This document shows, piece after piece, positions 8,617 to 16,867 of a stretch of DNA of 43,589 nt. The stretch is taken from NCBI GenBank assembly GCA_046483585.1, contig JAWOCV010000022.1, forward strand, positions 1-43,589, read 5' to 3'. Each line of letters begins with the position of its first letter. The first letter of the stretch is position 1. The notes below the pieces were generated by a model, which had not been told where the DNA came from, did no database searches, and saw nothing but the letters and a program-made list of their open reading frames with translations. The stretch is from Marinilabilia sp046483585. GTDB lineage: Bacteria > Bacteroidota > Bacteroidia > Bacteroidales > Marinilabiliaceae. Both the position numbers and the translations under genes were made by a program.

Positions 8617-9273
8617 TTAAAAATTTTCCCTGTCTTCTTTGTGTTCGTTCTGCCAGTTTTTTTGCATTTTCGATATCAGCCAGTCCTCTTTATTCCGGGG
8701 GTCTTCTGATGGGTCTTCTTCTTTTTTCTCGTCTTCTTCTTCATCAATATTTTCGCCATTGAATGCCACCTCATGAAGAGCCCTGAGTACGTTTACCAAC
8801 CTTTGGCCCCAATATTCTTCAAAAGTATTGTTCAATTCTATCAGGGCGTCATTCATGATCTCTGTCACTGCTGTCCGGTAGCTCATCAGGAAATCTTTGA
8901 TGTCCTGATAAATATCCGCCAGATTTTCGGAAATGGTAGCTGTAAGGGGTTCTACGCTCCGCTGCATGTCGGCTGTGAATACTTCCAGATAATCATTGTA
9001 AGGCCCCATTTTTACGAGTACAGCATTTTGAATTTGCTGGTATTCTTCTTCTGAGACAAATTTTTCGAGGAAATCATCCTCGAGCATTTCTTCGGTTTTG
9101 GGCAAAACGGATGCTTTCAGGTACAGCAACGGAAGCATTTTACGGCCGGTGTTCACAAATTCCCGGCGTTCAAAGGTGGGTGTACTCTCGAGCCATGCGC
9201 AAAATTCTTTCGCGACGGCCACAAATTCTATGACGTTTTTTGAATATACCGGATGGTCAAAATCTGTTTCCAT
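8617..9273 (-). CDS. DUF5063 domain-containing protein
   Basis: 218 residues from the ATG at 9271-9273. A longer frame back to 9324 would add a hydrophobic stretch that is not typical of the family. The protein is mostly helical and acidic, with METDFDHPVYSKNVIEF at the start and a Trp/Tyr-rich middle (FEEYWGQRLVNVLRALHE). It ends in a highly charged, probably disordered tail (Glu/Asp/Lys, residues about 175-218). I recognise it as the DUF5063 family, which in Bacteroidota often sits next to a 3'-5' exonuclease gene, as here. No function is known. A TAATTTTG box lies 8 bases before the start codon on the coding strand. Confidence 0.8.
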   Translation of the reverse strand: METDFDHPVYSKNVIEFVAVAKEFCAWLESTPTFERREFVNTGRKMLPLLYLKASVLPKTEEMLEDDFLEKFVSEEEYQQIQNAVLVKMGPYNDYLEVFTADMQRSVEPLTATISENLADIYQDIKDFLMSYRTAVTEIMNDALIELNNTFEEYWGQRLVNVLRALHEVAFNGENIDEEEDEKKEEDPSEDPRNKEDWLISKMQKNWQNEHKEDRENF

Positions 9274-9416
9274 AACAGGTGCAAAATTAGTGATTAATAT
9301 TGATAATGTAGCATTTGCTGTCAAAAACCCTTTGTGTTAAACGTTACATTCTATTGAGAGTTTTGCTAACCAGGGGCACCAAAGACTCAATTTTTCAAAT
9401 GGATAAGAACGATGGA

Positions 9417-11324
9417 TTATTTTAGCCACTCTAATTCCCCACTCTCTGTTTCACCGATCACCTCGTGATCTTCGAGCCATTGAAGGACCTGCCATATTTG
9501 TTTTGGATCAAAGTCAAGCATCTCTGCCAGCTGACTGCCCGGGATTTTTTTTTGACGGAGGGTGTTTTTTACTGCATCTTCTATTGTGCGGAATATTTTG
9601 TCGTCAATTCCCTGTTTCCTGAGGGAAAGACATACGTCGCATATGCCACAATTTTCAGAGTTGGTTTCACCAAAATAGTTGAGGAGGAAACGACTGCGAC
9701 ATATGTGATGGCAACTTCCGTATTGGATAACAGCTTCCACTTGTTCCTCGTAATGTTTTTTGCGGTGATCATACACTTCCGGAGACAGACGCAGAAGGCG
9801 CACCTCCTCCCTGGATTGTGTATATGTTATGAGAGGTGTTTTTCGTTGGGGAATATAATGGATGATGCCTGATTTGCTTAGTTTTACCAGCGCCTGGTAT
9901 ACAACTTCATTAGAAGTGCTAATTTTTTTGGCCAGATCGTTTTCATTGATGGAGGCATATTCGGTAAACAATCCTGTGTAGGAGCGTAACAATATTTTAA
10001 TGAAGGGATCGAGATCTTTGTTGGCCACCTGAAATTTATATAATTGTTGTCCATCAGTGAGGAACATTACTTTCGAAGGGATGTTGATCTCCTCTGTAAA
10101 GGTTAGGTAACCGGCCCTTTGGAGAATCTTTAATGAGTTGAATACCTGAAGAATATTAAAACCAAATGATTTGCAAAATTTTCCGATATCGAAATCGTAT
10201 ATCATCTGAAAGCCGGCTCCTACGGGTAGCTGAAAGAAGTTGCCAAGGGCTTCGTAGACCCTTTTAATGGTTTCGGGTTCAGGGAATGTGGTTTTGATTT
10301 GTTTCCGGAGTTTTTCTTTGTCATTATTACTCCACAGTAATACGGCAAAAGCTTTGTATCCATCGCGTCCGGCGCGTCCGGCTTCCTGAAAATAGGCCTC
10401 GAGAGAATCGGGGGCATCCATGTGAACAACAAGGCGAACATTGGGTTTGTCAATGCCCATTCCGAAGGCGTTGGTGGCTATTACAACCCGGGTCTCACCA
10501 CTTTTCCAGTTATGTTGCCGCTGATCCCTGGATGGCTGGGTGAGGCCGGCATGGTAATGTTCTGCACTGATGCCGTTTTGTTGGAGCAAGGCGGCATACT
10601 CTCGTGTTTTCTTCCGGCTGCGGACGTATACAATGGCGGTACCGGAAACGGCTTTTAATATTTTCAGAAGCTGTCCTTCTTTATCTTCCGATTGTCTGAC
10701 CACATAGGCCAGATTGGAGCGGACAAAACTTTTTCTGAATATATTTTTTGATTTAAAATCAAGGCGCTGGATGATGTCGTCAACCACACGGGGCGTGGCG
10801 GTGGCTGTCAGTGCCAAAACGGGAACCCCGGGGATGAACTCCCGGATGGCGGCGATCTTTAGGTAGGATGGTCGAAAATCATATCCCCATTGTGAGATAC
10901 AATGAGCTTCGTCTACAGCGATCAGGTTGATGTTCAGTTCGGGGACTTTTTCCAGAAAAAGATCGGTGGAGAGCCTTTCCGGAGATACATAGAGAAATTT
11001 AGTGCCACCAAACATGGCGTTGTCGAAGGCCACTTTTATCTCTCTGTAAGTAAGTCCTGAGTGTATGGCAATGGCTTTGATGCCGTTCTTTTTCAGAGTT
11101 TCCACCTGGTCTTTCATCAGAGCGATAAGGGGGGTTATCACCAGACACAAACCTTCCCTTGCCAGTCCGGGCACCTGAAATGTTACGGACTTGCCCCCTC
11201 CTGTGGGCATCAGGGCCAGAGTATCGTGTCCATCGCCGGCCGACCGGACAATGTCCTCTTGCAGAGGCCGGAAAGCATCGTACCCCCAGTATTGTTTCAG
11301 AATATCGAGATAGCGGTTGGACAT
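9417..11324 (-). CDS. recQ: ATP-dependent DNA helicase RecQ
   Basis: 635 residues. Helicase motifs: I PTGGGKS (40-46), II DEAH (138-141) continuing CISQWGYDFRPSY, III LTATATP, and VI QEAGRAGRDG. The RecQ-specific zinc subdomain lies at about 537-565 (CHHICRSRFLLNYF, then CGICDVC), followed by a winged-helix region to the end. The HRDC domain of longer RecQ proteins is absent. The protein would be a 3'-5' DNA helicase in recombination and repair. It diverges from guaB across a 119-base intergenic region. A TAATTTTG box ends only 4 bases before the ATG, so the transcript leader may be very short. Confidence 0.96.
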   Translation of the reverse strand: MSNRYLDILKQYWGYDAFRPLQEDIVRSAGDGHDTLALMPTGGGKSVTFQVPGLAREGLCLVITPLIALMKDQVETLKKNGIKAIAIHSGLTYREIKVAFDNAMFGGTKFLYVSPERLSTDLFLEKVPELNINLIAVDEAHCISQWGYDFRPSYLKIAAIREFIPGVPVLALTATATPRVVDDIIQRLDFKSKNIFRKSFVRSNLAYVVRQSEDKEGQLLKILKAVSGTAIVYVRSRKKTREYAALLQQNGISAEHYHAGLTQPSRDQRQHNWKSGETRVVIATNAFGMGIDKPNVRLVVHMDAPDSLEAYFQEAGRAGRDGYKAFAVLLWSNNDKEKLRKQIKTTFPEPETIKRVYEALGNFFQLPVGAGFQMIYDFDIGKFCKSFGFNILQVFNSLKILQRAGYLTFTEEINIPSKVMFLTDGQQLYKFQVANKDLDPFIKILLRSYTGLFTEYASINENDLAKKISTSNEVVYQALVKLSKSGIIHYIPQRKTPLITYTQSREEVRLLRLSPEVYDHRKKHYEEQVEAVIQYGSCHHICRSRFLLNYFGETNSENCGICDVCLSLRKQGIDDKIFRTIEDAVKNTLRQKKIPGSQLAEMLDFDPKQIWQVLQWLEDHEVIGETESGELEWLK

Positions 11325-11403
11325 GACACAAAATTAATATTTAAAAAACAAAAAATCCTTGTTAAGGGGTTGGCCGCTTTCGGAAAAACACAGGAGATTT
11401 TGT

Positions 11404-11411
11404 TACCTTTG
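11404..11411 (+). promoter_or_regulatory. Putative guaB promoter -7 box
   Basis: TACCTTTG matches the Bacteroidota -7 consensus TAnnTTTG in full. It lies 32 bases before the guaB ATG. The -33 element is weak (TTTC at 11378-11381). Confidence 0.5.
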
Positions 11412-11443
11412 CCAAAATTTATAAACCCCAAAAGCATCGGTTC

Positions 11444-12913
11444 ATGTCATTTCTCGAAGATAAGATTTCAGCAGACGGATTGACTTTTGATGATGTACTT
11501 CTGGTCCCCGCCTACTCGGAAGTGCTGCCACGTGAAGTGGACTTGTCAACACGTTTTTCCCGTCACATAACCCTCAACACCCCGATCGTATCCGCTGCCA
11601 TGGATACCGTCACAGAGGCGCGTCTGGCCATTGCCATTGCCCGGGAGGGTGGCATCGGTGTAATCCACAAAAACATGACGGTTGAACAACAGGCCAAGCA
11701 GGTTGAAGTGGTGAAAAGAGCCGAGAATGGCATGATCTACGACCCCATTACCATTATGCGGGATCGTACGGTGGGGGATGCTCTCACCCTGATGGGGGAA
11801 TACAAGATCGGTGGTATTCCTGTCGTGGATGACCAGGGTTATCTTGTCGGGATCGTCACCAATCGTGACCTGAGGTTTGAGATGGACTACAACCGCTCCA
11901 TTGAAGAAGTGATGACCTCCGATCGTTTGGTGACCACCAATCATCCCACGGATCTTGAAAAGGCGGTTGACATTCTTCAGCGCCATAAAATTGAGAAACT
12001 TCCCGTGGTTGATAGCAACAACAAACTGATCGGGCTGGTGACTTACAAAGACATCACCAAAGCCAAAGATAAACCTTTAGCCTGTAAAGACAGTAAAGGT
12101 CGTTTGAGGGTTGCTGCAGGCGTTGGGGTTTCCGGCGATACTTTTGACCGGATCGAAGCTCTTGTCAGGGCCAATGTCGATGCGATTGTGATCGATACGG
12201 CACACGGCCATTCCAGAGGAGTACTAACAGCCCTCAAGGAGGTGAAAAGCAGATATCCCGAACTGGAAGTTGTTGTGGGGAATATTGGCACTGCCGAGGC
12301 TGCACGGGATCTTGTCAACGCTGGTGCCGATGGGGTAAAGGTGGGCATCGGGCCCGGCTCTATTTGTACCACACGCGTTATTGCCGGCGTAGGCGTACCC
12401 CAACTGTCGGCCATCTATGATGTGTATAATGCTTTGAAGGACACCGATGTACCCCTTATTGCCGACGGGGGATTGCGATACAGCGGGGATATTGTTAAAG
12501 CGCTGGCGGCCGGCGCCCACTCGGTTATGGCGGGATCACTTTTTGCCGGTGTGGAAGAATCACCGGGAGAAACCATCATATATAACGGCCGGAAATTTAA
12601 GACATACCGGGGAATGGGGTCCATTGAAGCCATGCAGCAAGGTTCAAAAGACAGGTACTTCCAGGATGTGGAAGACGATATTAAAAAACTTGTTCCTGAG
12701 GGAATATCCGCACGGGTACCCTATAAAGGAACACTTTATGAGGTAATCTACCAGCTTATCGGGGGGTTGCGTGCCGGAATGGGATACTGTGGCGCTGCTG
12801 ACATCAGAAGCTTACATGACGCCAGGTTTACTCGTATTACCAATTCAGGCGTCATGGAAAGTCATCCTCACGACGTGACAATTACCAGGGAAGCTCCCAA
12901 TTATTCCCGTTAA
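11444..12913 (+). CDS. guaB: Inosine-5'-monophosphate dehydrogenase
   Basis: 489 residues, the normal IMPDH length. The TIM barrel opens with DGLTFDDVLLVPAYSEVLP and is interrupted by a pair of CBS domains at about 95-205 (for example MTSDRLVTT, and HKIEKLPVVD). The catalytic loop GIGPGSICTTR carries Cys308, and the phosphate-binding stretch PLIADGGLRYSGD follows. The C-terminus has the usual SHPHD and REAPNYS segments. It oxidises IMP to XMP with NAD+, the committed step of GTP synthesis. It is followed by a 640-base gene-free region and then the SurA genes, a neighbourhood also seen in other Bacteroidales. Confidence 0.98.
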   Translation: MSFLEDKISADGLTFDDVLLVPAYSEVLPREVDLSTRFSRHITLNTPIVSAAMDTVTEARLAIAIAREGGIGVIHKNMTVEQQAKQVEVVKRAENGMIYDPITIMRDRTVGDALTLMGEYKIGGIPVVDDQGYLVGIVTNRDLRFEMDYNRSIEEVMTSDRLVTTNHPTDLEKAVDILQRHKIEKLPVVDSNNKLIGLVTYKDITKAKDKPLACKDSKGRLRVAAGVGVSGDTFDRIEALVRANVDAIVIDTAHGHSRGVLTALKEVKSRYPELEVVVGNIGTAEAARDLVNAGADGVKVGIGPGSICTTRVIAGVGVPQLSAIYDVYNALKDTDVPLIADGGLRYSGDIVKALAAGAHSVMAGSLFAGVEESPGETIIYNGRKFKTYRGMGSIEAMQQGSKDRYFQDVEDDIKKLVPEGISARVPYKGTLYEVIYQLIGGLRAGMGYCGAADIRSLHDARFTRITNSGVMESHPHDVTITREAPNYSR

Positions 12914-12923
12914 ATCGAGCCAT

Positions 12924-13081
12924 AGTCCGTTAAACTCTTGCAAGAACCTTTGAGTCATAAAAGATCGTTTGATGTTAGATGCTGGAAAATTCATATAATA
13001 CTGATATACTGTAATTTCTCATGAAAACACCTGGATTCTAAATCTATTGAATCACAGGGTGCTACAAACGTTTAACGGACT
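12924..13081. repeat. 158-bp segment bounded by 12-bp inverted repeats
   Basis: AGTCCGTTAAAC at 12924-12935 is the exact reverse complement of GTTTAACGGACT at 13070-13081. The inner sequence has a partial hairpin (CACCTGGATTC with GAATCACAGGGTG). No ORF is present. The left end plus the following 15 bases recur at 30111-30137 (24 of 27 identical). It could be a MITE-like element or a degraded repeat. No flanking target duplication is obvious. Confidence 0.5.
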
Positions 13082-13170
13082 GTTGATTCATTTTTTATCT
13101 AACAAAAACCCTAAGTCGACAGGGATTATTTATGAATAATCCGGTTTAATGTAATGTTTAACTAATTTTG

Positions 13171-13294
13171 TTGATTCTTTGGTTATTTCTCAGAAAGAGA
13201 GCAACTTTTTTTCCGGCTTTCAGCTGCCAGCCCTTTCTGTCTTATACCTCTGCGACGGAAATACTTGCATCTTTTTTCTAAAAATCTAACTTTC
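13171..13294 (+). repeat. Dispersed intergenic repeat, copy B
   Basis: Shares five blocks in order with 8330-8482 (see that entry) but lacks the AGCT heptad arrays, retaining only CTTTCAGCTGCCAGCCC. The block CTCTGCGACGGAAATAC (13248-13264) also appears on the minus strand at 39248-39264 with one change. Confidence 0.65.
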
Positions 13295-13556
13295 TATTGA
13301 TTGAAAGAGGGTGGGGATGAAATAATCTTTAATGTTTGTAACAGAATTGGCAAACCATTACATTTGATTTTTATTTCAGACCGAATTAGGGAGAAACAGA
13401 TTCAGAAATTTTGGATGTCCCCGGTTTTGGTCATCAGCCGGAGGCCAATCAAACTTGTATGGGAGAATTGCCCCGCTTTTCGAGGGGATAAACGGAAAGT
13501 GAAACAGGCGATTGCTTTCAGATAATGTTCTTAATGACTTTATTATATAGTTGAAA

Positions 13557-14420
13557 ATGCGAATAACTGTGATCATAGGCGGGTCTGTTTTACTGGCAGG
13601 ACTTGCGCTGGTTCTTTTTACTTGCCGGGAATCCGGCAATGGTGCTGAAAGCGATCCGGTTGTTAAGGTAGGAAATGAAGTGCTTACCGAAAAAGAACTT
13701 GAAAAGGTTTTACCTTCTGGTATCAAGGGAGAAGACAGTTCATCCCTGGCCGATGATTATGTCAATCGGTGGGTTAAGAATAAATTGTTTCTGCGGCAGG
13801 CAGAGGCTCATTTAAGTGAGGAAGAGAAGGATGTGAGTCAGGAACTTGATGAATACCGGACCTCTCTTTTGGTCAATATTTATCAGCAAAAGATGCTGGA
13901 GCAAAAATATTCACCATTGCTCAAGGAAGAGGAGATTGAAGAATACTATGAAGAAATGCAGGACAATTTTAAACTGCAGGAAAATATTCTTAAAGGCATT
14001 CTGCTAAAACTACCGCGGGATGCTCCAAGACAGTCTGAAGTCAGGCGCTGGTGCAGGTCTGGAAACTCTGAGCACCTGGTAGAACTGGAAAATTACAGCA
14101 TGCAGTATGCCGAAGGATTTGATCAGTTTTTAGATGAGTGGGTCCCTTTTCAGCGGATCAATTCAAATTTGCCTGATCCGATCGAAGATGAGGAACGGTT
14201 TTTGCGGTATAACCGCTATCATGAATCCACAGACGAGCAATACCGTTATTTTGTGGTGGTAACCGATCATATGACCATAGGAGACACAGCTCCGTTGAGT
14301 TATGTAGACGACCGGATCAAAGCCATATTGTTGAATAAGAAACGAGGTGAGTTTATCAAAAGTCTGGAAGAAGAACTTTATGATGAAGCCCTGGAAAAAA
14401 AGAACATAAATTTCTATTAA
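13557..14420 (+). CDS. SurA-type periplasmic chaperone lipoprotein with degenerate PPIase region
   Basis: 287 residues from ATG 13557; the open frame has a TTG two codons earlier. The signal ends in LFTC, making Cys23 a probable lipid-attachment site. The N-terminal SurA-like region begins VKVGNEVLTEKELEKVLP and continues through long helices to about 150. A parvulin-like stretch follows (ENILKGILLKLPRDAP), but the usual parvulin core is not recognisable, so isomerase activity is doubtful. It is separated by 15 bases from a larger SurA homologue, which suggests a working pair in outer-membrane protein folding. Lipidation would keep this one on a membrane. Confidence 0.8.
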   Translation: MRITVIIGGSVLLAGLALVLFTCRESGNGAESDPVVKVGNEVLTEKELEKVLPSGIKGEDSSSLADDYVNRWVKNKLFLRQAEAHLSEEEKDVSQELDEYRTSLLVNIYQQKMLEQKYSPLLKEEEIEEYYEEMQDNFKLQENILKGILLKLPRDAPRQSEVRRWCRSGNSEHLVELENYSMQYAEGFDQFLDEWVPFQRINSNLPDPIEDEERFLRYNRYHESTDEQYRYFVVVTDHMTIGDTAPLSYVDDRIKAILLNKKRGEFIKSLEEELYDEALEKKNINFY

Positions 14421-14453
14421 ATCATTGCTACCTTTATGCCAAAACAGTTAAGC

Positions 14454-15812
14454 ATGCAAAATCGATTAATAAAGACTCTGACCTTTTTTTTATTTCTGAT
14501 CAGTCCTTTTTCCCTTTTTGGACAGTCTAATATTATAGATGAGGTTGTTGCCGTTGTTGGTGATGAACCTGTATTGCGGTCGGAAGTAGAATTTCAGCAC
14601 CAACAGGCTTTGATGCAGGGAGAAGATGATGCCGGGGGGGATATGAAGTGCCAGATCTTTGAACAAATGTTGGTACAAAATCTTTTGCTCGAACAAGCTA
14701 AAATCGACAGTGTCCAGGTCGGCGAAAATCAGGTTCTTATGACGGTAGAACGCCAGATTAATGAGTTTATTAACCGGGCCGGATCAAGAGAAAAACTGGA
14801 AGAGTGGCTGAATAAATCTATTTTAAAAATTAAGGAAGAACAACGTGAACTCGTGCGTAATCAAATGCTGACCCAGCAGGTGAGGCAGGATATTACCAAA
14901 GATATTAATATTACCCCCAGGGAAATTCGCCGTTTCTTTCGGGAAACTCCGGAAGATAGCCTTCCTGAGGTGCCAACTAAGTATGAATTTCAAAAGATTA
15001 CCATCACGCCCGATGTAAGTCAGCAAGAAATAGACCGGGTGAAAGAACGATTGCGCGACTTCCAGCGCCAGATTAGGGAAGGCCGGGATTTTGCCACGAT
15101 TGCTGTCATGCATTCCGAAGATCCAAATTCTGCATCGAGAGGTGGAGAATTGGGACTAACACCGCGATCGAACCTTGTTCCTGAATTTGCAAAAGTCGCT
15201 TTTAATCTGCCGGACAAGGAAAAGGTCTCCAAGATAGTCGAGACTGAATTTGGTTTTCATATTATGCAATTGATCGAGAAGCAAAGCGATCGTGTTAATG
15301 TTCGGCATATTTTGTTAAAGCCCAAACCATCAGATGATGCTGTTGAGGAAGCTAAAGAACTTGCAGATTCTCTTGTTACATTGGTTCGTAATGATTCCAT
15401 CTCATTTGATGAAGCTGCTTTTCGTTATTCTTCCGATAAGGATACCCGTGCCAGTGGAGGGCAGGTGATTAATCCTGAAACACAATCCACTAAATTTGAG
15501 TTGCAGAATATAGAGCCTGATATTGCAGGGGTTATTGAAAATCTTGAGGAAGGCGAGGTTTCCGAGCCTTTCCTGATGAAAGACCAGCGGCTGGGGATGG
15601 ACCAATATGCGATTGTGCGTTTAAAACGGAAAATTGAACCGCATAAAGCTAATATTTCCGAAGACTACCAGATTATTAAGAATATGCTTAAGGAGCAAAA
15701 ACAGGAAGAAACTTTTAAGAACTGGGTCAGAGATAAACAAAAGGAGACTTATATCACAATTACTGAAGAGTGGCAGGATTGTAACTTTGAATTCGATGGC
15801 TGGATGAAATAG
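14454..15812 (+). CDS. surA: Peptidylprolyl isomerase SurA family, two parvulin domains
   Basis: 452 residues from ATG 14454. An ATG at 14436 is also in frame, but the later one gives a compact signal peptide (MQNRLIKTL, hydrophobic core, cleavage near FG|QSN). The SurA N-domain starts IIDEVVAVVGDEPVLRSEV. The first parvulin domain is at about 165-278 (SEDPNSASRGGELGLTPR). The second is at about 280-385, opening VNVRHILLKPKPSDD and containing YSSDKDTRASGGQV. A C-terminal helix follows. It is a periplasmic chaperone and proline isomerase for outer-membrane proteins. The pairing with the preceding SurA-like lipoprotein and the downstream OstA-like gene supports a role in envelope assembly. Confidence 0.92.
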   Translation: MQNRLIKTLTFFLFLISPFSLFGQSNIIDEVVAVVGDEPVLRSEVEFQHQQALMQGEDDAGGDMKCQIFEQMLVQNLLLEQAKIDSVQVGENQVLMTVERQINEFINRAGSREKLEEWLNKSILKIKEEQRELVRNQMLTQQVRQDITKDINITPREIRRFFRETPEDSLPEVPTKYEFQKITITPDVSQQEIDRVKERLRDFQRQIREGRDFATIAVMHSEDPNSASRGGELGLTPRSNLVPEFAKVAFNLPDKEKVSKIVETEFGFHIMQLIEKQSDRVNVRHILLKPKPSDDAVEEAKELADSLVTLVRNDSISFDEAAFRYSSDKDTRASGGQVINPETQSTKFELQNIEPDIAGVIENLEEGEVSEPFLMKDQRLGMDQYAIVRLKRKIEPHKANISEDYQIIKNMLKEQKQEETFKNWVRDKQKETYITITEEWQDCNFEFDGWMK

Positions 15813-15822
15813 AAGATGCTGG

Positions 15823-16761
15823 ATGAAAAGGAGATTTTTACCATCGGTTGTTTGGCTTTTTGCTCTTTTGTTGGCAGGGGCCTGTTCCAGGGAAGTATAC
15901 AATATTTCATGGGATGGGGTGGTAGTTAATAAGGCCACAGGAGAGACTGTGTCTGATGCCCGGATCTCTGCATCGTCTACGTATCAGGAGAACATTGATG
16001 AAACAGCTGAATTTAAAAGAGAGACAACCAGTGATGAGGATGGGCGTTTTGAGTTTTCTTTTCCAAAAGGATTTGGACTGACGGTTCGCACCAGTGCTTC
16101 CGGTTACCTGAGCGGAATGGACTATAAAGTCATTCGCAAATCCGCTCTCTCCGATACTATTTTTATATCACCCCACCCGTTTAATGCCAGTCTTGTGGTA
16201 CGTTTGATGGATGGTGCCCGCTTTTCGTCTGCAACACCTTTTATTCGGGAAACACTTGTTAAGAGTGAGCGGAAAGGGGAAAAAGAGAAAACAGAAAAGT
16301 GGGGCTTTGATTTTTTGAATGGTTCCAATACCACTGAACTTGATAGTGCTGATGTGTGGGTTGAAGTCAATCGGAAAAACGGCCAGGTATTACTTCGAAC
16401 GGCGGATAAAGGGGGAATTTTTCCCGTTTATTCATCAGAGGATTTTCTTACCCATGTGACCCGTGCGCCAGAATCCGGGTATGCCAGCAGTCATCTTTAC
16501 AGTGGGGATGAAGCCGGGTTCTTTGTGCTTTGCAGAAACGGCACCCATATTGCCAAGATGGTGCCTGAGGAGCGCATTTGTGTCCTTTCATACGAACGAG
16601 ATAAAGAGGAATCAGTGAAAGAGACTGGCATAAGATTTGATTACCTCTTTCAGCCGGATCTTAAGAATCGTTTGTATTTCCCGGTCTCCATGGCTTCGGG
16701 TGTTGCAACTGAGCCTATGGAAGGACTGGATGCGCAGGTGAATATCGTTCTCCCTGACTAA
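15823..16761 (+). CDS. Lipoprotein with a carboxypeptidase-regulatory-like domain, function unknown
   Basis: 312 residues. The lipobox is LAGAC with Cys21. Residues about 30-105 resemble a CarboxypepD_reg / beta-sandwich repeat: GVVVNKATGETVSDARISAS, then DEDGRFEFSFPKG and VRTSASGYLS. The rest has beta-rich character without a family I recognise. It begins 10 bases after the SurA stop and is followed by the OstA-like gene, so it is probably part of the same envelope operon. Such domains often serve as small folding or binding modules at the N-terminus of secreted proteins. No enzyme motif is seen. Confidence 0.75.
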   Translation: MKRRFLPSVVWLFALLLAGACSREVYNISWDGVVVNKATGETVSDARISASSTYQENIDETAEFKRETTSDEDGRFEFSFPKGFGLTVRTSASGYLSGMDYKVIRKSALSDTIFISPHPFNASLVVRLMDGARFSSATPFIRETLVKSERKGEKEKTEKWGFDFLNGSNTTELDSADVWVEVNRKNGQVLLRTADKGGIFPVYSSEDFLTHVTRAPESGYASSHLYSGDEAGFFVLCRNGTHIAKMVPEERICVLSYERDKEESVKETGIRFDYLFQPDLKNRLYFPVSMASGVATEPMEGLDAQVNIVLPD

Positions 16762-16867
16762 GGTCATACGGGTCTTTTGCCATTTGTTTTTCCCATGGTC
16801 TTTGGAATTTCTTAAACATGCTTCAGGTTGTTATTGTATTAATTTGATGATCCTGCTTCTTTATCGT

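Larger units (their letters stand above)
12914..13556. other. Repeat-rich intergenic region between guaB and the SurA operon
   Basis: About 640 bases without a credible gene. From left to right it holds an inverted-repeat-bounded segment (12924-13081), a perfect 8-bp hairpin (GGATTATT / AATAATCC around TATG, 13123-13142), copy B of the dispersed repeat (13171-13294), and a 74-codon open frame at 13301 that I do not accept as a gene. The promoter of the SurA operon should lie near 13480-13550; I see no clear consensus box. Confidence 0.6.

Noticed and set aside
13301..13525. 74-codon plus-strand frame before the SurA operon
   Set aside because: No signal, no recognisable domain, unusual composition and no spacing relation to the next gene; probably chance.
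16784..16867. Longer N-terminus for the OstA-like protein
   Set aside because: The added residues disrupt the signal peptide; the ATG at 16868 begins a standard one.
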